Origin: a virus
Strand: one strand, 5' to 3'
Length of the DNA stretch: 64,000 nt
IMG/VR virus record: IMGVR_UViG_3300006871_000008
Coordinates: 26,845-90,844 of that record
The notes beneath the pieces were generated by a model. It searched no databases and was not told where the DNA came from. It was given only the letters and a program-made list of their open reading frames with translations. The translations under genes and the position numbers were made by a program. This document shows positions 8,153 to 14,955 of the stretch, in pieces. Positions within the stretch are counted from its first letter, which is position 1; every line of letters begins with the position of its first letter.

Positions 8153-8344
8153 TTACTTACCCCGGTTCACGTAGGCGTCTCGTCGATACTCACCTTCCGA
8201 TACGAAAAGTTGCTCATGCACAGGAGCAGGGACGAAGGTTGGTTTCAGCACGTCGAAGTGCAACTCGTCCCAGGCGTCGAGGCGGTCTTTCGCATCCAAC
8301 TGAAACTGCCGCTGACGCCACTTCTCGTAATCCAAGGTACTCAT
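8153..8344 (-). CDS. Hypothetical protein, 63 aa
   Basis: Not recognised. Charged, Trp-containing small protein (DYEKWRQRQFQLDAKDRLDAWDEL). Its ATG overlaps the phosphoesterase stop (ATGA at 8341-8344), so it depends on that gene's translation. Confidence 0.6.
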   Translation of the reverse strand: MSTLDYEKWRQRQFQLDAKDRLDAWDELHFDVLKPTFVPAPVHEQLFVSEGEYRRDAYVNRGK

Positions 8345-9801
8345 TCTGCACCGCTCATTTCCTGAACCAATCCTTCCTCTGAGGAAAGGTCGATCTTGTA
8401 CCGCTTCGGCCCGGCCAATTCGTCAGCCGACCGCAGCTTCACCGGCAGTCGCCAAGTCACGCCGTACTTCTCGTTGACGCCGTGGATTAGTTGTTGAGGC
8501 TCGGTGAAGCCAGAGAAGCGATTGAAACAGTAAGCATCGGTGGCGGGCCAAGGTCCGTTAACAATCAACTCGCCGTCCATGTCACCGATGTTACCCGGCT
8601 TGTGGAAGTGGCCGCACACGAAGTATCGGACGCGAGCGGACTGGCTCGCGGTATAATTGAGAGCCATCAGTCGGCCAGCACGCCGCTGTAGGCCGTACCA
8701 CGGAATGCCCATCGACGAGTTAATGTCGTCGCCGTGGGCAATCTGGAAGCCGATGCCTTCAATGACCACGTTCGCAGCGAAGGCGTCGGGAATGTTGAAG
8801 GACACGTTCTCAAGATCACGGCAGTACATGCGGGCTGTCTCGGCAACGAGATAGTCCCAATTGTTCCATGCACCGTGATAGTCTTTCTTCTGCGACCGAC
8901 GACCGTGGTTGCCGGGGACGTACACAATGTCCACGACCGGGATGAAGGCTGCAATGTCCCGAATCATCAGGGCGTGCAGTTGGCCGATGGCAAGCGAGTT
9001 GCGGAATTGATTGCGGAAGGTGGACCGCTCGACCGCTCCATGAATCTCGCCGCTGGTATGGTCGCCGTAGGCCAGGATGGTTGCTCGATGAAAGCGGAAG
9101 TTGCTGAGGGTCGTCTGCGTCCACCTTAGAATTGAATCGACGTAGTTCTCGGCTCGACGGCATGACACCCAAAAGTTGTAATTCTCAAGACCACCGCATT
9201 CGTGCGGGTGTACTACTTGATCGTGATGCCCGTCAGAAAGGTGAATGACAAGATGCTCGTCAATCAGGTCGCGGGTCGGGAGGCCGACCGGGCGCTGTGG
9301 CGGCAGGCCATTCATCGCCACGATGCGTGGCTCCAACTCCGACACGATGGCTTTGAACAAGCCGTGTTCCCGGCTCGCAGCGGACAGTGCCGCCTTTGTC
9401 TGCCGCAACTCCGACTTGTAGTGAACAATGTCCGACTCCAACTCCACGACTCGCGTATCGGTCGGGTCGAAGCCCTCGCTGCTCCCCTTCACGGCGGCTG
9501 GCGTCGGCTGGTCGGAAGCGACCGCGAAATCAGGGGCCTTGCTGCGATAGCCCTTTGCCTTCTCGACTGTGATGTATTTATTGTTGCCCTTAGCGACAAA
9601 GGTGATAACCACCTTGAGATTCGCCAAGACTTCGGCGTTCGCCCGCACGCGAGCGGCAAACTGACCAGCGGACGTGGGCGACATTGTGCCGTACCCTAAC
9701 GCACTGGATAGTTCGGTGGTCGTGCCCTTAAAGCCGGTGGCTGCAAGAGCGTAAAGGTGAGCGGCTAATGCCGGGTCGGGTACTTGAACGGGTTTGGGCA
9801 T
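8341..9801 (-). CDS. Calcineurin-like metallophosphoesterase
   Basis: 486 residues. The two-metal active site of the family is visible in order: Asp190-x-His192 (HLSDGHH), Gly-Asp at 246-247 (AYGDH), Gly-Asn-His at 297-299 (PGNHG), His356-Gly-Asp (AHGDD) and Gly-His-x-His at 397-400 (CGHFHK). The N-terminal 180 residues hold a winged-helix-like start and a coiled stretch near 115-160. Related phage proteins are called DNA-repair phosphoesterases; the substrate here is unknown. It has its own promoter with a leader of about 22 nt and an AAAGGAACC ribosome site, unlike the leaderless units nearby. Confidence 0.8.
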   Translation of the reverse strand: MPKPVQVPDPALAAHLYALAATGFKGTTTELSSALGYGTMSPTSAGQFAARVRANAEVLANLKVVITFVAKGNNKYITVEKAKGYRSKAPDFAVASDQPTPAAVKGSSEGFDPTDTRVVELESDIVHYKSELRQTKAALSAASREHGLFKAIVSELEPRIVAMNGLPPQRPVGLPTRDLIDEHLVIHLSDGHHDQVVHPHECGGLENYNFWVSCRRAENYVDSILRWTQTTLSNFRFHRATILAYGDHTSGEIHGAVERSTFRNQFRNSLAIGQLHALMIRDIAAFIPVVDIVYVPGNHGRRSQKKDYHGAWNNWDYLVAETARMYCRDLENVSFNIPDAFAANVVIEGIGFQIAHGDDINSSMGIPWYGLQRRAGRLMALNYTASQSARVRYFVCGHFHKPGNIGDMDGELIVNGPWPATDAYCFNRFSGFTEPQQLIHGVNEKYGVTWRLPVKLRSADELAGPKRYKIDLSSEEGLVQEMSGAE

Positions 9802-9829
9802 CGTGGGTTCCTTTTGGGCCTATACCATT

Positions 9830-9858
9830 ATTATAACCGATACGCTCGGTTTTGTCAA
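9830..9858 (-). promoter_or_regulatory. Sigma-70 promoter with normal leader
   Basis: TTGACA (9853-9858), 17-bp spacer, TATAAT (9830-9835); the ATG is at 9801, so about 22 nt of leader with a Shine-Dalgarno. The spacer starts AAACCGAGC, almost as in the promoter at 13806-13833. Confidence 0.8.
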
Positions 9859-11801
9859 TAGTCGTAATCCGTGTTAACCACGTCGAGAACATTCCTAAAC
9901 TCGCCCATCGACATAAGTTCGAGGCGGCGATTGTCCTTGAGGATTTCGTACACCCGGTCATCAGACGGCAGGTGAAAAATATCCACAATGGTTGCTCCCT
10001 TCGCATAGTCCATGCCGGGCCGATGGATACGATCTTCGGCCTGCGCACGATACTCTGGATTGAAGTCGTTGGAGTAGAACACGACCATTGACGATTCGGT
10101 AAGCGTCAACCCGACGCCACCGCTGCCAGGGTGCGCTATAAACGCCACCCGGCGTGTTTCCTCGGTGTCTGATAAGTCCGCCCATAAGTCGAGGGCGTCC
10201 CGCTTGATCGGTGAACCGTCCGGTCCAATGACCGACCAGCCGCGCCCGTCAACTCGAATGACGGTCCAGTTTTCTTTCTGTGCCAACTCGCAGCACTGGT
10301 CGATAGCCCCGGTGAACCCGGCGAAGATTACGATGCGGCCCTGCTCATCACACTCGTCGAGCAAGTCCTTCAACACGTCGATCTTGGGGGACGGAACCCG
10401 CAAGGCAACGCGAACCATGTTGTCAATTTCACCGTTGCCGTTGCACGTCGGGCACAGAATAGTGCGCTCGATAAGCGCCTCTTGTAGTTCCGGGTCAAGG
10501 AAATCTATCTGCGAGAATACGCGATCTTCGTCAGCCGGATCAACCCATTGCTTGACTTCCTTGCGGCCCTCACAGTGCGGGCAAGTTTTCTTACCGTGCG
10601 GTTCCTCGCGGTATTGAAAGCCGTCACTCAACTCCCGCAGCAGCGTCATGCCGGTCACGGTATTGGGCGAAGTCTCGAATATCGTTTTCGCGGCTCGCAG
10701 AATGGATGGCTTGGGCTGGCAGCGAATCTGGCGATAGTGCTTATCCGGTAAGTCGAGGCAGTCTTTCTTGGACTTGATAACGACCAGCCCTCGCAGCCGC
10801 TCGTACAACAATTCGACTTCGTTGACAGACTCTTGGAACGGATGGTAGTCCTTGCCAATGACCATCGCCGCCACTTTGTCGTGTGCTTCGTATTCGGCGT
10901 AGTGCCCGCACAGATTGCATTTGCGGGTGTCGTCCCGCCAGCCGACTTGCTTCCAGAACTTCTGGCCTTCGAGCGTAGTGACTTGCTCCATGAACGCCAG
11001 CCGCCGTTGGAACGACGAAGGCGAGCCTTCCCGCAGGAAGCCGGGGCAGGCCACTTCCGCCTGATGCCACCAATCGACGGGCGACTTCGGCGAAGGCGTA
11101 CCGGACATTTCAATCACGAAGGAATCGTAGCCCCAATGACTACGCATGTTCGTAGCAAGATGGAACGCCGAGATTGACCGCTTTGTGCTGGCGGTCTTAA
11201 TTCGTTGTGACTCGTCAAGTACCACGCCATGCGGCGGGGCCGTGCCGGGCGTCCAGTTAGCAATTAGCTTGACCAAACCTTCGTAGGTCATAAGCGTAGG
11301 ACTGACACGGCTTTCCCACTTGCGTAGCTCGCGCTCGACCGCCTTCAATGCGGCACGCGGGGCGACCCACCACCAGTCGGGATGGCCCGACCGCTCGGCG
11401 ACTTCAATCGCAGAGAGAGTCTTACCCAGGCCCATTTCCGCCGCCCAAAGCTGGTAGTGGTACGTCAGACCGCAGTTGGTCATATCGCATTGGTGCAGCA
11501 TCAGCGGACGGTCGTAGGAGAATTCCTTAACCGGCTGCTCGAACCACTCATACGGATTCTCACCTTGCAACCATGCCAGTTGAAAGCGATTGCGTTCGCA
11601 GTCAAGGATGGACCAAATCTTTCGTGGGTGCGGGTCGCGGCCATGCCAGCGAGCGTCCGCCATCGACTTGATTTCATCCATGATGGCTTTGTTGTACCGG
11701 AATTGAAACTCAATCCGGTCCCCGTTCAAAGTCATTTGAACCGGGTAGCGATAGTTCCCAACTTGCAACTTGACTGTCTGTGTCAGTGGTTCATCGACCA
11801 T
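9855..11801 (-). CDS. SNF2-family (SF2) DNA helicase/translocase
   Basis: 648 residues from the ATG at 11801, which follows a GAGGGG ribosome site and overlaps the previous stop. Motif I is AEMGLGKT (121-128), motif II LDESQ (195-199), motif III SGTP (233-236), motif V GSGGVGLTLT and motif VI QAEDRIHRPG (about 590). These define an ATP-driven SNF2 translocase, which in phages helps replication or recombination. Inserted between the RecA lobes are cysteine pairs (CNLC; CPHCEG and CPTCNGNG), likely zinc ribbons of DnaJ type. The upstream gene is coupled, and the phosphoesterase promoter starts at its 3' end. Confidence 0.9.
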   Translation of the reverse strand: MVDEPLTQTVKLQVGNYRYPVQMTLNGDRIEFQFRYNKAIMDEIKSMADARWHGRDPHPRKIWSILDCERNRFQLAWLQGENPYEWFEQPVKEFSYDRPLMLHQCDMTNCGLTYHYQLWAAEMGLGKTLSAIEVAERSGHPDWWWVAPRAALKAVERELRKWESRVSPTLMTYEGLVKLIANWTPGTAPPHGVVLDESQRIKTASTKRSISAFHLATNMRSHWGYDSFVIEMSGTPSPKSPVDWWHQAEVACPGFLREGSPSSFQRRLAFMEQVTTLEGQKFWKQVGWRDDTRKCNLCGHYAEYEAHDKVAAMVIGKDYHPFQESVNEVELLYERLRGLVVIKSKKDCLDLPDKHYRQIRCQPKPSILRAAKTIFETSPNTVTGMTLLRELSDGFQYREEPHGKKTCPHCEGRKEVKQWVDPADEDRVFSQIDFLDPELQEALIERTILCPTCNGNGEIDNMVRVALRVPSPKIDVLKDLLDECDEQGRIVIFAGFTGAIDQCCELAQKENWTVIRVDGRGWSVIGPDGSPIKRDALDLWADLSDTEETRRVAFIAHPGSGGVGLTLTESSMVVFYSNDFNPEYRAQAEDRIHRPGMDYAKGATIVDIFHLPSDDRVYEILKDNRRLELMSMGEFRNVLDVVNTDYDY

Positions 11802-12336
11802 TCTTCGGCCCCTCAAGTCTAAATGTTCCGTCCGGCATGGAGTAGCGATGGTACGCTGCCCACACTTCGCCAAGGCCCAACTTCTCGAACCAGAGGCTCA
11901 ACTTGTTGAACACGTAGCGCAGGTCGGTCGTTGCCGCTTCGCCGCAGCCGACCGCCACGGCATCCCGCCACTCGGCGAGTGTGCCAGAGATAATGTACAC
12001 AGGCCGGTCAAAGTCGTGATAAGCGAGCGTCAACGCGAGTCCTGTATTCAGCAACATGACTTCCTCGAACACCCCCGGCTGCGAGATAACAAGGAACGAA
12101 TAATGGAAGTGCCGCTGGACCGCATGAGAATTTTGCAACGCCTTGACAGCGTTGGGGTGTTGGCCTTCCGCCGCTGAGAGTTGAATGACTGCCTTCGCCG
12201 CTTCGGTAAACTGGCGGTTGGACGAATCCAAAACGGCGGACGGACTCACGCCATGAATCTTGGCGAGAAGCGTGAGTAGGGTTGAATGATCGGCCTGCGT
12301 TTGATGCAGGGGCATTACTTCGGCGATTGCTGCCAT
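11791..12336 (-). CDS. Hypothetical protein, 181 aa
   Basis: Not recognised. Predicted mixed alpha/beta protein with no catalytic motif visible. The N-terminal half is helical (STLLTLLAKIHGVSPSAVL), and the centre has strands (FHYSFLVISQPGVFEEVML). The ATG overlaps the upstream gene by 22 nt and the stop overlaps the SNF2 start by 11 nt, so it is co-expressed with the helicase. Confidence 0.65.
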   Translation of the reverse strand: MAAIAEVMPLHQTQADHSTLLTLLAKIHGVSPSAVLDSSNRQFTEAAKAVIQLSAAEGQHPNAVKALQNSHAVQRHFHYSFLVISQPGVFEEVMLLNTGLALTLAYHDFDRPVYIISGTLAEWRDAVAVGCGEAATTDLRYVFNKLSLWFEKLGLGEVWAAYHRYSMPDGTFRLEGPKNGR

Positions 12337-12725
12337 TCTTGCGTCCGTACCAAAAGTGTCAGTTGCATTTTATCCGACCCGACGCCGTGTGTCAAGGCCA
12401 CGACGAAGATTCCCATGACCTGTGCCCGCGAAATGGCTTGTCCTGGGAAACGGTCTTGCAACTCCGGGTAGCTAAACTCAACGCATTCAAACCCGTCCGG
12501 GTAATCGGCCTTAATACCGGCTGCAATCTGGCCGACCGTCGCATTGACCCACGACTTGTATTCGCGGTCGCTGCTCAATGTCGTTGAGTGAAGATACTCT
12601 CGCGTTGGACGGGATGCGACCCTAGCTGCTCTGCGCGGGTATTGCTCCCGCATCAGCAAGTCGCTAAGTGTCGCCCCGGTATAAATCGAGGCATCGCGTG
12701 CTGTGTCTTTAGTCGATGCAGGCAT
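12315..12725 (-). CDS. Hypothetical protein, 136 aa
   Basis: Not recognised. The start at 12725 is set by the GGAGAAACAA ribosome site; a TTG further up would lie in the tRNA. The second half is beta-rich (KMQLTLLVRTQEW). It is the first gene after the tRNA-Ile and is coupled to the next gene by overlap. Confidence 0.6.
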   Translation of the reverse strand: MPASTKDTARDASIYTGATLSDLLMREQYPRRAARVASRPTREYLHSTTLSSDREYKSWVNATVGQIAAGIKADYPDGFECVEFSYPELQDRFPGQAISRAQVMGIFVVALTHGVGSDKMQLTLLVRTQEWQQSPK

Positions 12726-12737
12726 TTGTTTCTCCAA

Positions 12738-12811
12738 TCGGGGAAGTCGGACTCGAACCGACGACCTTCGCAGTATCAGTGCGATGCTCTAACCAACTGA
12801 GCTACTCCCCA
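12738..12811 (-). tRNA. tRNA-Ile (anticodon GAU)
   Basis: A 74-nt cloverleaf on the minus strand. It has a 7-bp acceptor with a U1-G72 wobble, D stem GCTC/GAGC, anticodon stem TCGCA/TGCGA around loop CTGATAC (anticodon GAT), and T arm GTCGG-TTCGAGT-CCGAC. No CCA is encoded. It reads ATC/ATT codons. Confidence 0.9.
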
Positions 12812-12818
12812 ATAAAGT

Positions 12819-12843
12819 GCCGCCCCGCAAATGCGTGGGCGGC
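12819..12843 (-). terminator. Hairpin between gene and tRNA
   Basis: GCCGCCC pairs with GGGCGGC around an ATGCG-containing loop, followed on the minus strand by ACTTTATT. It could be a weak terminator or a processing hairpin before the tRNA. The 55 nt between it and the upstream gene show nothing else. Confidence 0.5.
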
Positions 12844-12898
12844 TAAACTGGTTCTTAACGGTTGGCACTCGTAAACCAGACCTTCCAGCAGACCCGTA

Positions 12899-13579
12899 TT
12901 ACCGGGCACGCCGTCCTTTCGCTGCGGCAGGCTTGACTTCCTCTCGCCCACCTTCGTTGTCGCTCTTGAAGAACTTTTCGACTTGCGCCTTAAATTCCTC
13001 AAGTCCGGGAGCGTTCGTAAACGGCGTTGAACACTTCGTCGCCACCGGGGCGTGCCACGAATACCGCTTCTCAATGAAGCGAACACTCATGGTAATCGGG
13101 CGAATACCCGTTTCCTCGGTCGGCAGCATCTTGCCTGCCTCACGCCGGGCCGAAGCACCAGCCGCGAAGTAGGTATAGAACTTGCCGGTGGACCGCTCGA
13201 ACACCAGAAACTCCACGCCGTACATGCAGCCAGAATCCTCGACGGTATCCGCCTGCTCTTTAATCCGCTTGAATTCGGCGGATTCGGGGTCGTGGGCCGC
13301 AACCGGCGTCTCGCCGTTGGTATCAAGGGCCTTGGCGCGGGCCGCAGCAACGAGTACGTCGATGCGCTCGCCTAGTTCCTCAATATCCTCGCCGCTATTC
13401 CGGGGGATTCCATAGTGCCCGGCACGAATCTTGTTCTGTTTCGCGGCGCTCGACGTACCCTGAAACAACTGGATACGCTCAAGATAGTCCCCCGCTTTGG
13501 TCAACTCGGCCAGCACCTTTGCCGGCGCAGCGATGGAACCAATCTGGCTAAGGGACGGAAGGGTAGCAATTGCGCTCAT
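12899..13579 (-). CDS. Hypothetical protein, 226 aa
   Basis: Not recognised. The GAGGAAAAGAC ribosome site supports the ATG at 13579. It has a soluble alpha/beta core (MYGVEFLVFERSTGKFYTYF, then ITMSVRFIEKRYSW) and a charged, lysine-rich tail. Abundant early phage proteins such as ssDNA-binding proteins can look like this, but no OB-fold motif or acidic tip is seen, so no function is assigned. It is probably transcribed from the promoter inside the upstream ParB-like gene. Confidence 0.65.
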   Translation of the reverse strand: MSAIATLPSLSQIGSIAAPAKVLAELTKAGDYLERIQLFQGTSSAAKQNKIRAGHYGIPRNSGEDIEELGERIDVLVAAARAKALDTNGETPVAAHDPESAEFKRIKEQADTVEDSGCMYGVEFLVFERSTGKFYTYFAAGASARREAGKMLPTEETGIRPITMSVRFIEKRYSWHAPVATKCSTPFTNAPGLEEFKAQVEKFFKSDNEGGREEVKPAAAKGRRAR

Positions 13580-13588
13580 GTCTTTTCC

Positions 13589-14518
13589 TCACTGAATGAT
13601 TGAACTTGAAAAGGGAAATGTCGGCATGTCGCCTGCACGTTTTGACCTTGCCTTTCGTCGGCGGGCGTCGGCTTCCTCGATTTGTTGCTGCTTCCGCCCG
13701 GCCACAAGCCGCTGGTGCTGGACGGATTCAGGGTCAAGGCGTAATGCCCACGCTACTCCCAAACGGAAGGCGTCGGCTTTGGTCACGCATTGAGGGTCTA
13801 ATACTATTGTATCAGCTATGCTCGGTTTGTCAAGAGCCGCCTTTAATACTCTGATCGGGCGGACGCTGGCTACCGGCTGAAATACGGGCGGTTCCGGGTC
13901 GATCTTCCCGGATGCAAGTCGTTGGTGGTACGCCCTTAACAGTGGCATGACCTTGGCCCGTAACTCGCTAGTTGTAAGCATCGCGGCATCTTCGCGGAAT
14001 TGTGTCTGCCAGGACTTCGGACAACAGGAAAGGATGAAGGCCGATTGTAGATTTATGCGGCCTGAGTCAACGTCCCGCTGTATTACTTCAATCAGTTTGA
14101 GCAGCTTGAGTTGGTCTTTGACCCACCCGGTCGGCTTGCATAATACCCCTGCAAGGTAGCCCACAGTCCACTCAGGGTGGCGGGCGGCAAGGCGGCGAAT
14201 CGCGGCAGCGTACTCGGCTGGCTTGGGGTGGACGGATACGGCGTTGGCCTTAATCCCAACGATCATAGCCTCATCGTCACCAATGCCCTCAAAGATTTCG
14301 ACGGGAACGGTCGGCCATTCTAAGTCTTTGGCGATGCAGTAGCGATGCAGCCCGTCGAGAATTTCGTACTTGCCGTCTGCCCGTTTGCGTGTTAGAATAG
14401 GACGCATCCAGTTGCTTGTACGGATGGCGTCACGAAGCTGCTCGTATTCGAGGCAAGTCGTGTCGGCGAACCGCATAGCGATTTCGCTCTCCATGATTAG
14501 TTCAATTGGAACGTCCAT
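13589..14518 (-). CDS. ParB-like protein (second copy)
   Basis: 309 residues. The ParB/Srx-type N-terminus includes YEILDGLHRYCIAKDLEWPTV and the VHPKPAEYAAAIRRLAARH stretch. A helix-turn-helix follows (TVGYLAGVLCKPTGWVKDQLK). It differs from the copy at 6688-7536: the ENIxRxDL motif is replaced by IKANAVSVHP. This suggests the non-partition branch of the family, which includes regulators and small nucleases or modification partners. It is the first leftward gene from the divergent intergenic region and is expected to be leaderless. Confidence 0.75.
   Translation of the reverse strand: MDVPIELIMESEIAMRFADTTCLEYEQLRDAIRTSNWMRPILTRKRADGKYEILDGLHRYCIAKDLEWPTVPVEIFEGIGDDEAMIVGIKANAVSVHPKPAEYAAAIRRLAARHPEWTVGYLAGVLCKPTGWVKDQLKLLKLIEVIQRDVDSGRINLQSAFILSCCPKSWQTQFREDAAMLTTSELRAKVMPLLRAYHQRLASGKIDPEPPVFQPVASVRPIRVLKAALDKPSIADTIVLDPQCVTKADAFRLGVAWALRLDPESVQHQRLVAGRKQQQIEEADARRRKARSKRAGDMPTFPFSSSIIQ
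13806..13833 (-). promoter_or_regulatory. Internal promoter for the 226-aa gene
   Basis: TTGACA (13828-13833), 16-bp spacer, TACAAT (13806-13811), inside the ParB-like gene about 225 nt ahead of the ATG at 13579. The spacer begins AACCGAGC, matching the promoter at 9830-9858. Confidence 0.6.
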
Positions 14519-14524
14519 AGTTCT

Positions 14525-14552
14525 ATTATACCACGGATAACGATTGTGTCAA
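14525..14552 (-). promoter_or_regulatory. Sigma-70 promoter, leaderless type
   Basis: TTGACA (14547-14552), 16-bp spacer, TATAAT (14525-14530), 6 nt to the ATG at 14518 of the second ParB-like gene. Confidence 0.85.
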
Positions 14553-14633
14553 TAGTGTGGCGAAAAATCATCACGATAAGTTAGCGAGGCAACATGAATA
14601 CGCGGTGTACGGGTGCTATCGGCTAACCAGCGA

Positions 14634-14663
14634 AAGTCGCAACTACAAATCGAGTTGCGACTT
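14634..14663. repeat. Perfect 11-bp inverted repeat
   Basis: AAGTCGCAACT and AGTTGCGACTT separated by 8 nt in the divergent intergenic region (14519-14929). It may be an operator or replication-protein site. It lies just left of the duplicated element. Confidence 0.75.
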
Positions 14664-14672
14664 GGAAAGTTA

Positions 14673-14781
14673 GGAGTTAGCCAGTTAGTCTTAAAATATT
14701 GCTCTGTAGGGAGAGTTGAATATAGGGTAGAATATTTTAAGCGCTATATAGGATGATATTGAAGGGGGTGACTAACTAACT
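14673..14781 (+). repeat. Duplicated structured element, copy A (candidate origin/regulatory site)
   Basis: AT-rich island flanked by AGTTAG-type arms: GTTAGCCAGTTAGTC at the left and GACTAACTAACTGCTAAC at the right, which can pair. Inside is a perfect 11-bp inverted repeat, CTTAAAATATT/AATATTTTAAG (14690-14741). The block GGGGGTGACTAACTAACT at 14764-14781 recurs inverted at 61277-61294. It aligns with the element at 61277-61392 over its whole length. It lies between divergent replication genes. Confidence 0.8.
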
Positions 14782-14851
14782 GCTAACTTTGCCCGCAACC
14801 CTCGACGACCAAAGAGTTTGTGGCGACTTTGCCCAAAATGCCGACTAACCA

Positions 14852-14880
14852 TTGACAAACGCCCCTACATCCCTTATACT
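14852..14880 (+). promoter_or_regulatory. Sigma-70 promoter driving the primase unit
   Basis: TTGACA (14852-14857), 17-bp spacer, TATACT (14875-14880), then 6 nt to an ATG at 14887 that opens a short leader ORF rather than the primase itself. Confidence 0.85.
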
Positions 14881-14886
14881 AAGAGT

Positions 14887-14955
14887 ATGCCCGTAATCCG
14901 TAACTATCAATGCCCAAGGACCGCCCCCGATGAATGTCACCGAAGTTATCCGTAA
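14887..14955 (+). CDS. Possible leaderless leader peptide, 22 aa
   Basis: ATG placed exactly as in the leaderless genes. It encodes MPVIRNYQCPRTAPDECHRS, then YP and a stop. The frame runs past the primase ATG at 14930 and ends 23 nt inside it, so its translation would affect primase initiation. The primase ATG has no good Shine-Dalgarno, which makes coupling plausible. No homology is recognised. Confidence 0.45.
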   Translation: MPVIRNYQCPRTAPDECHRSYP

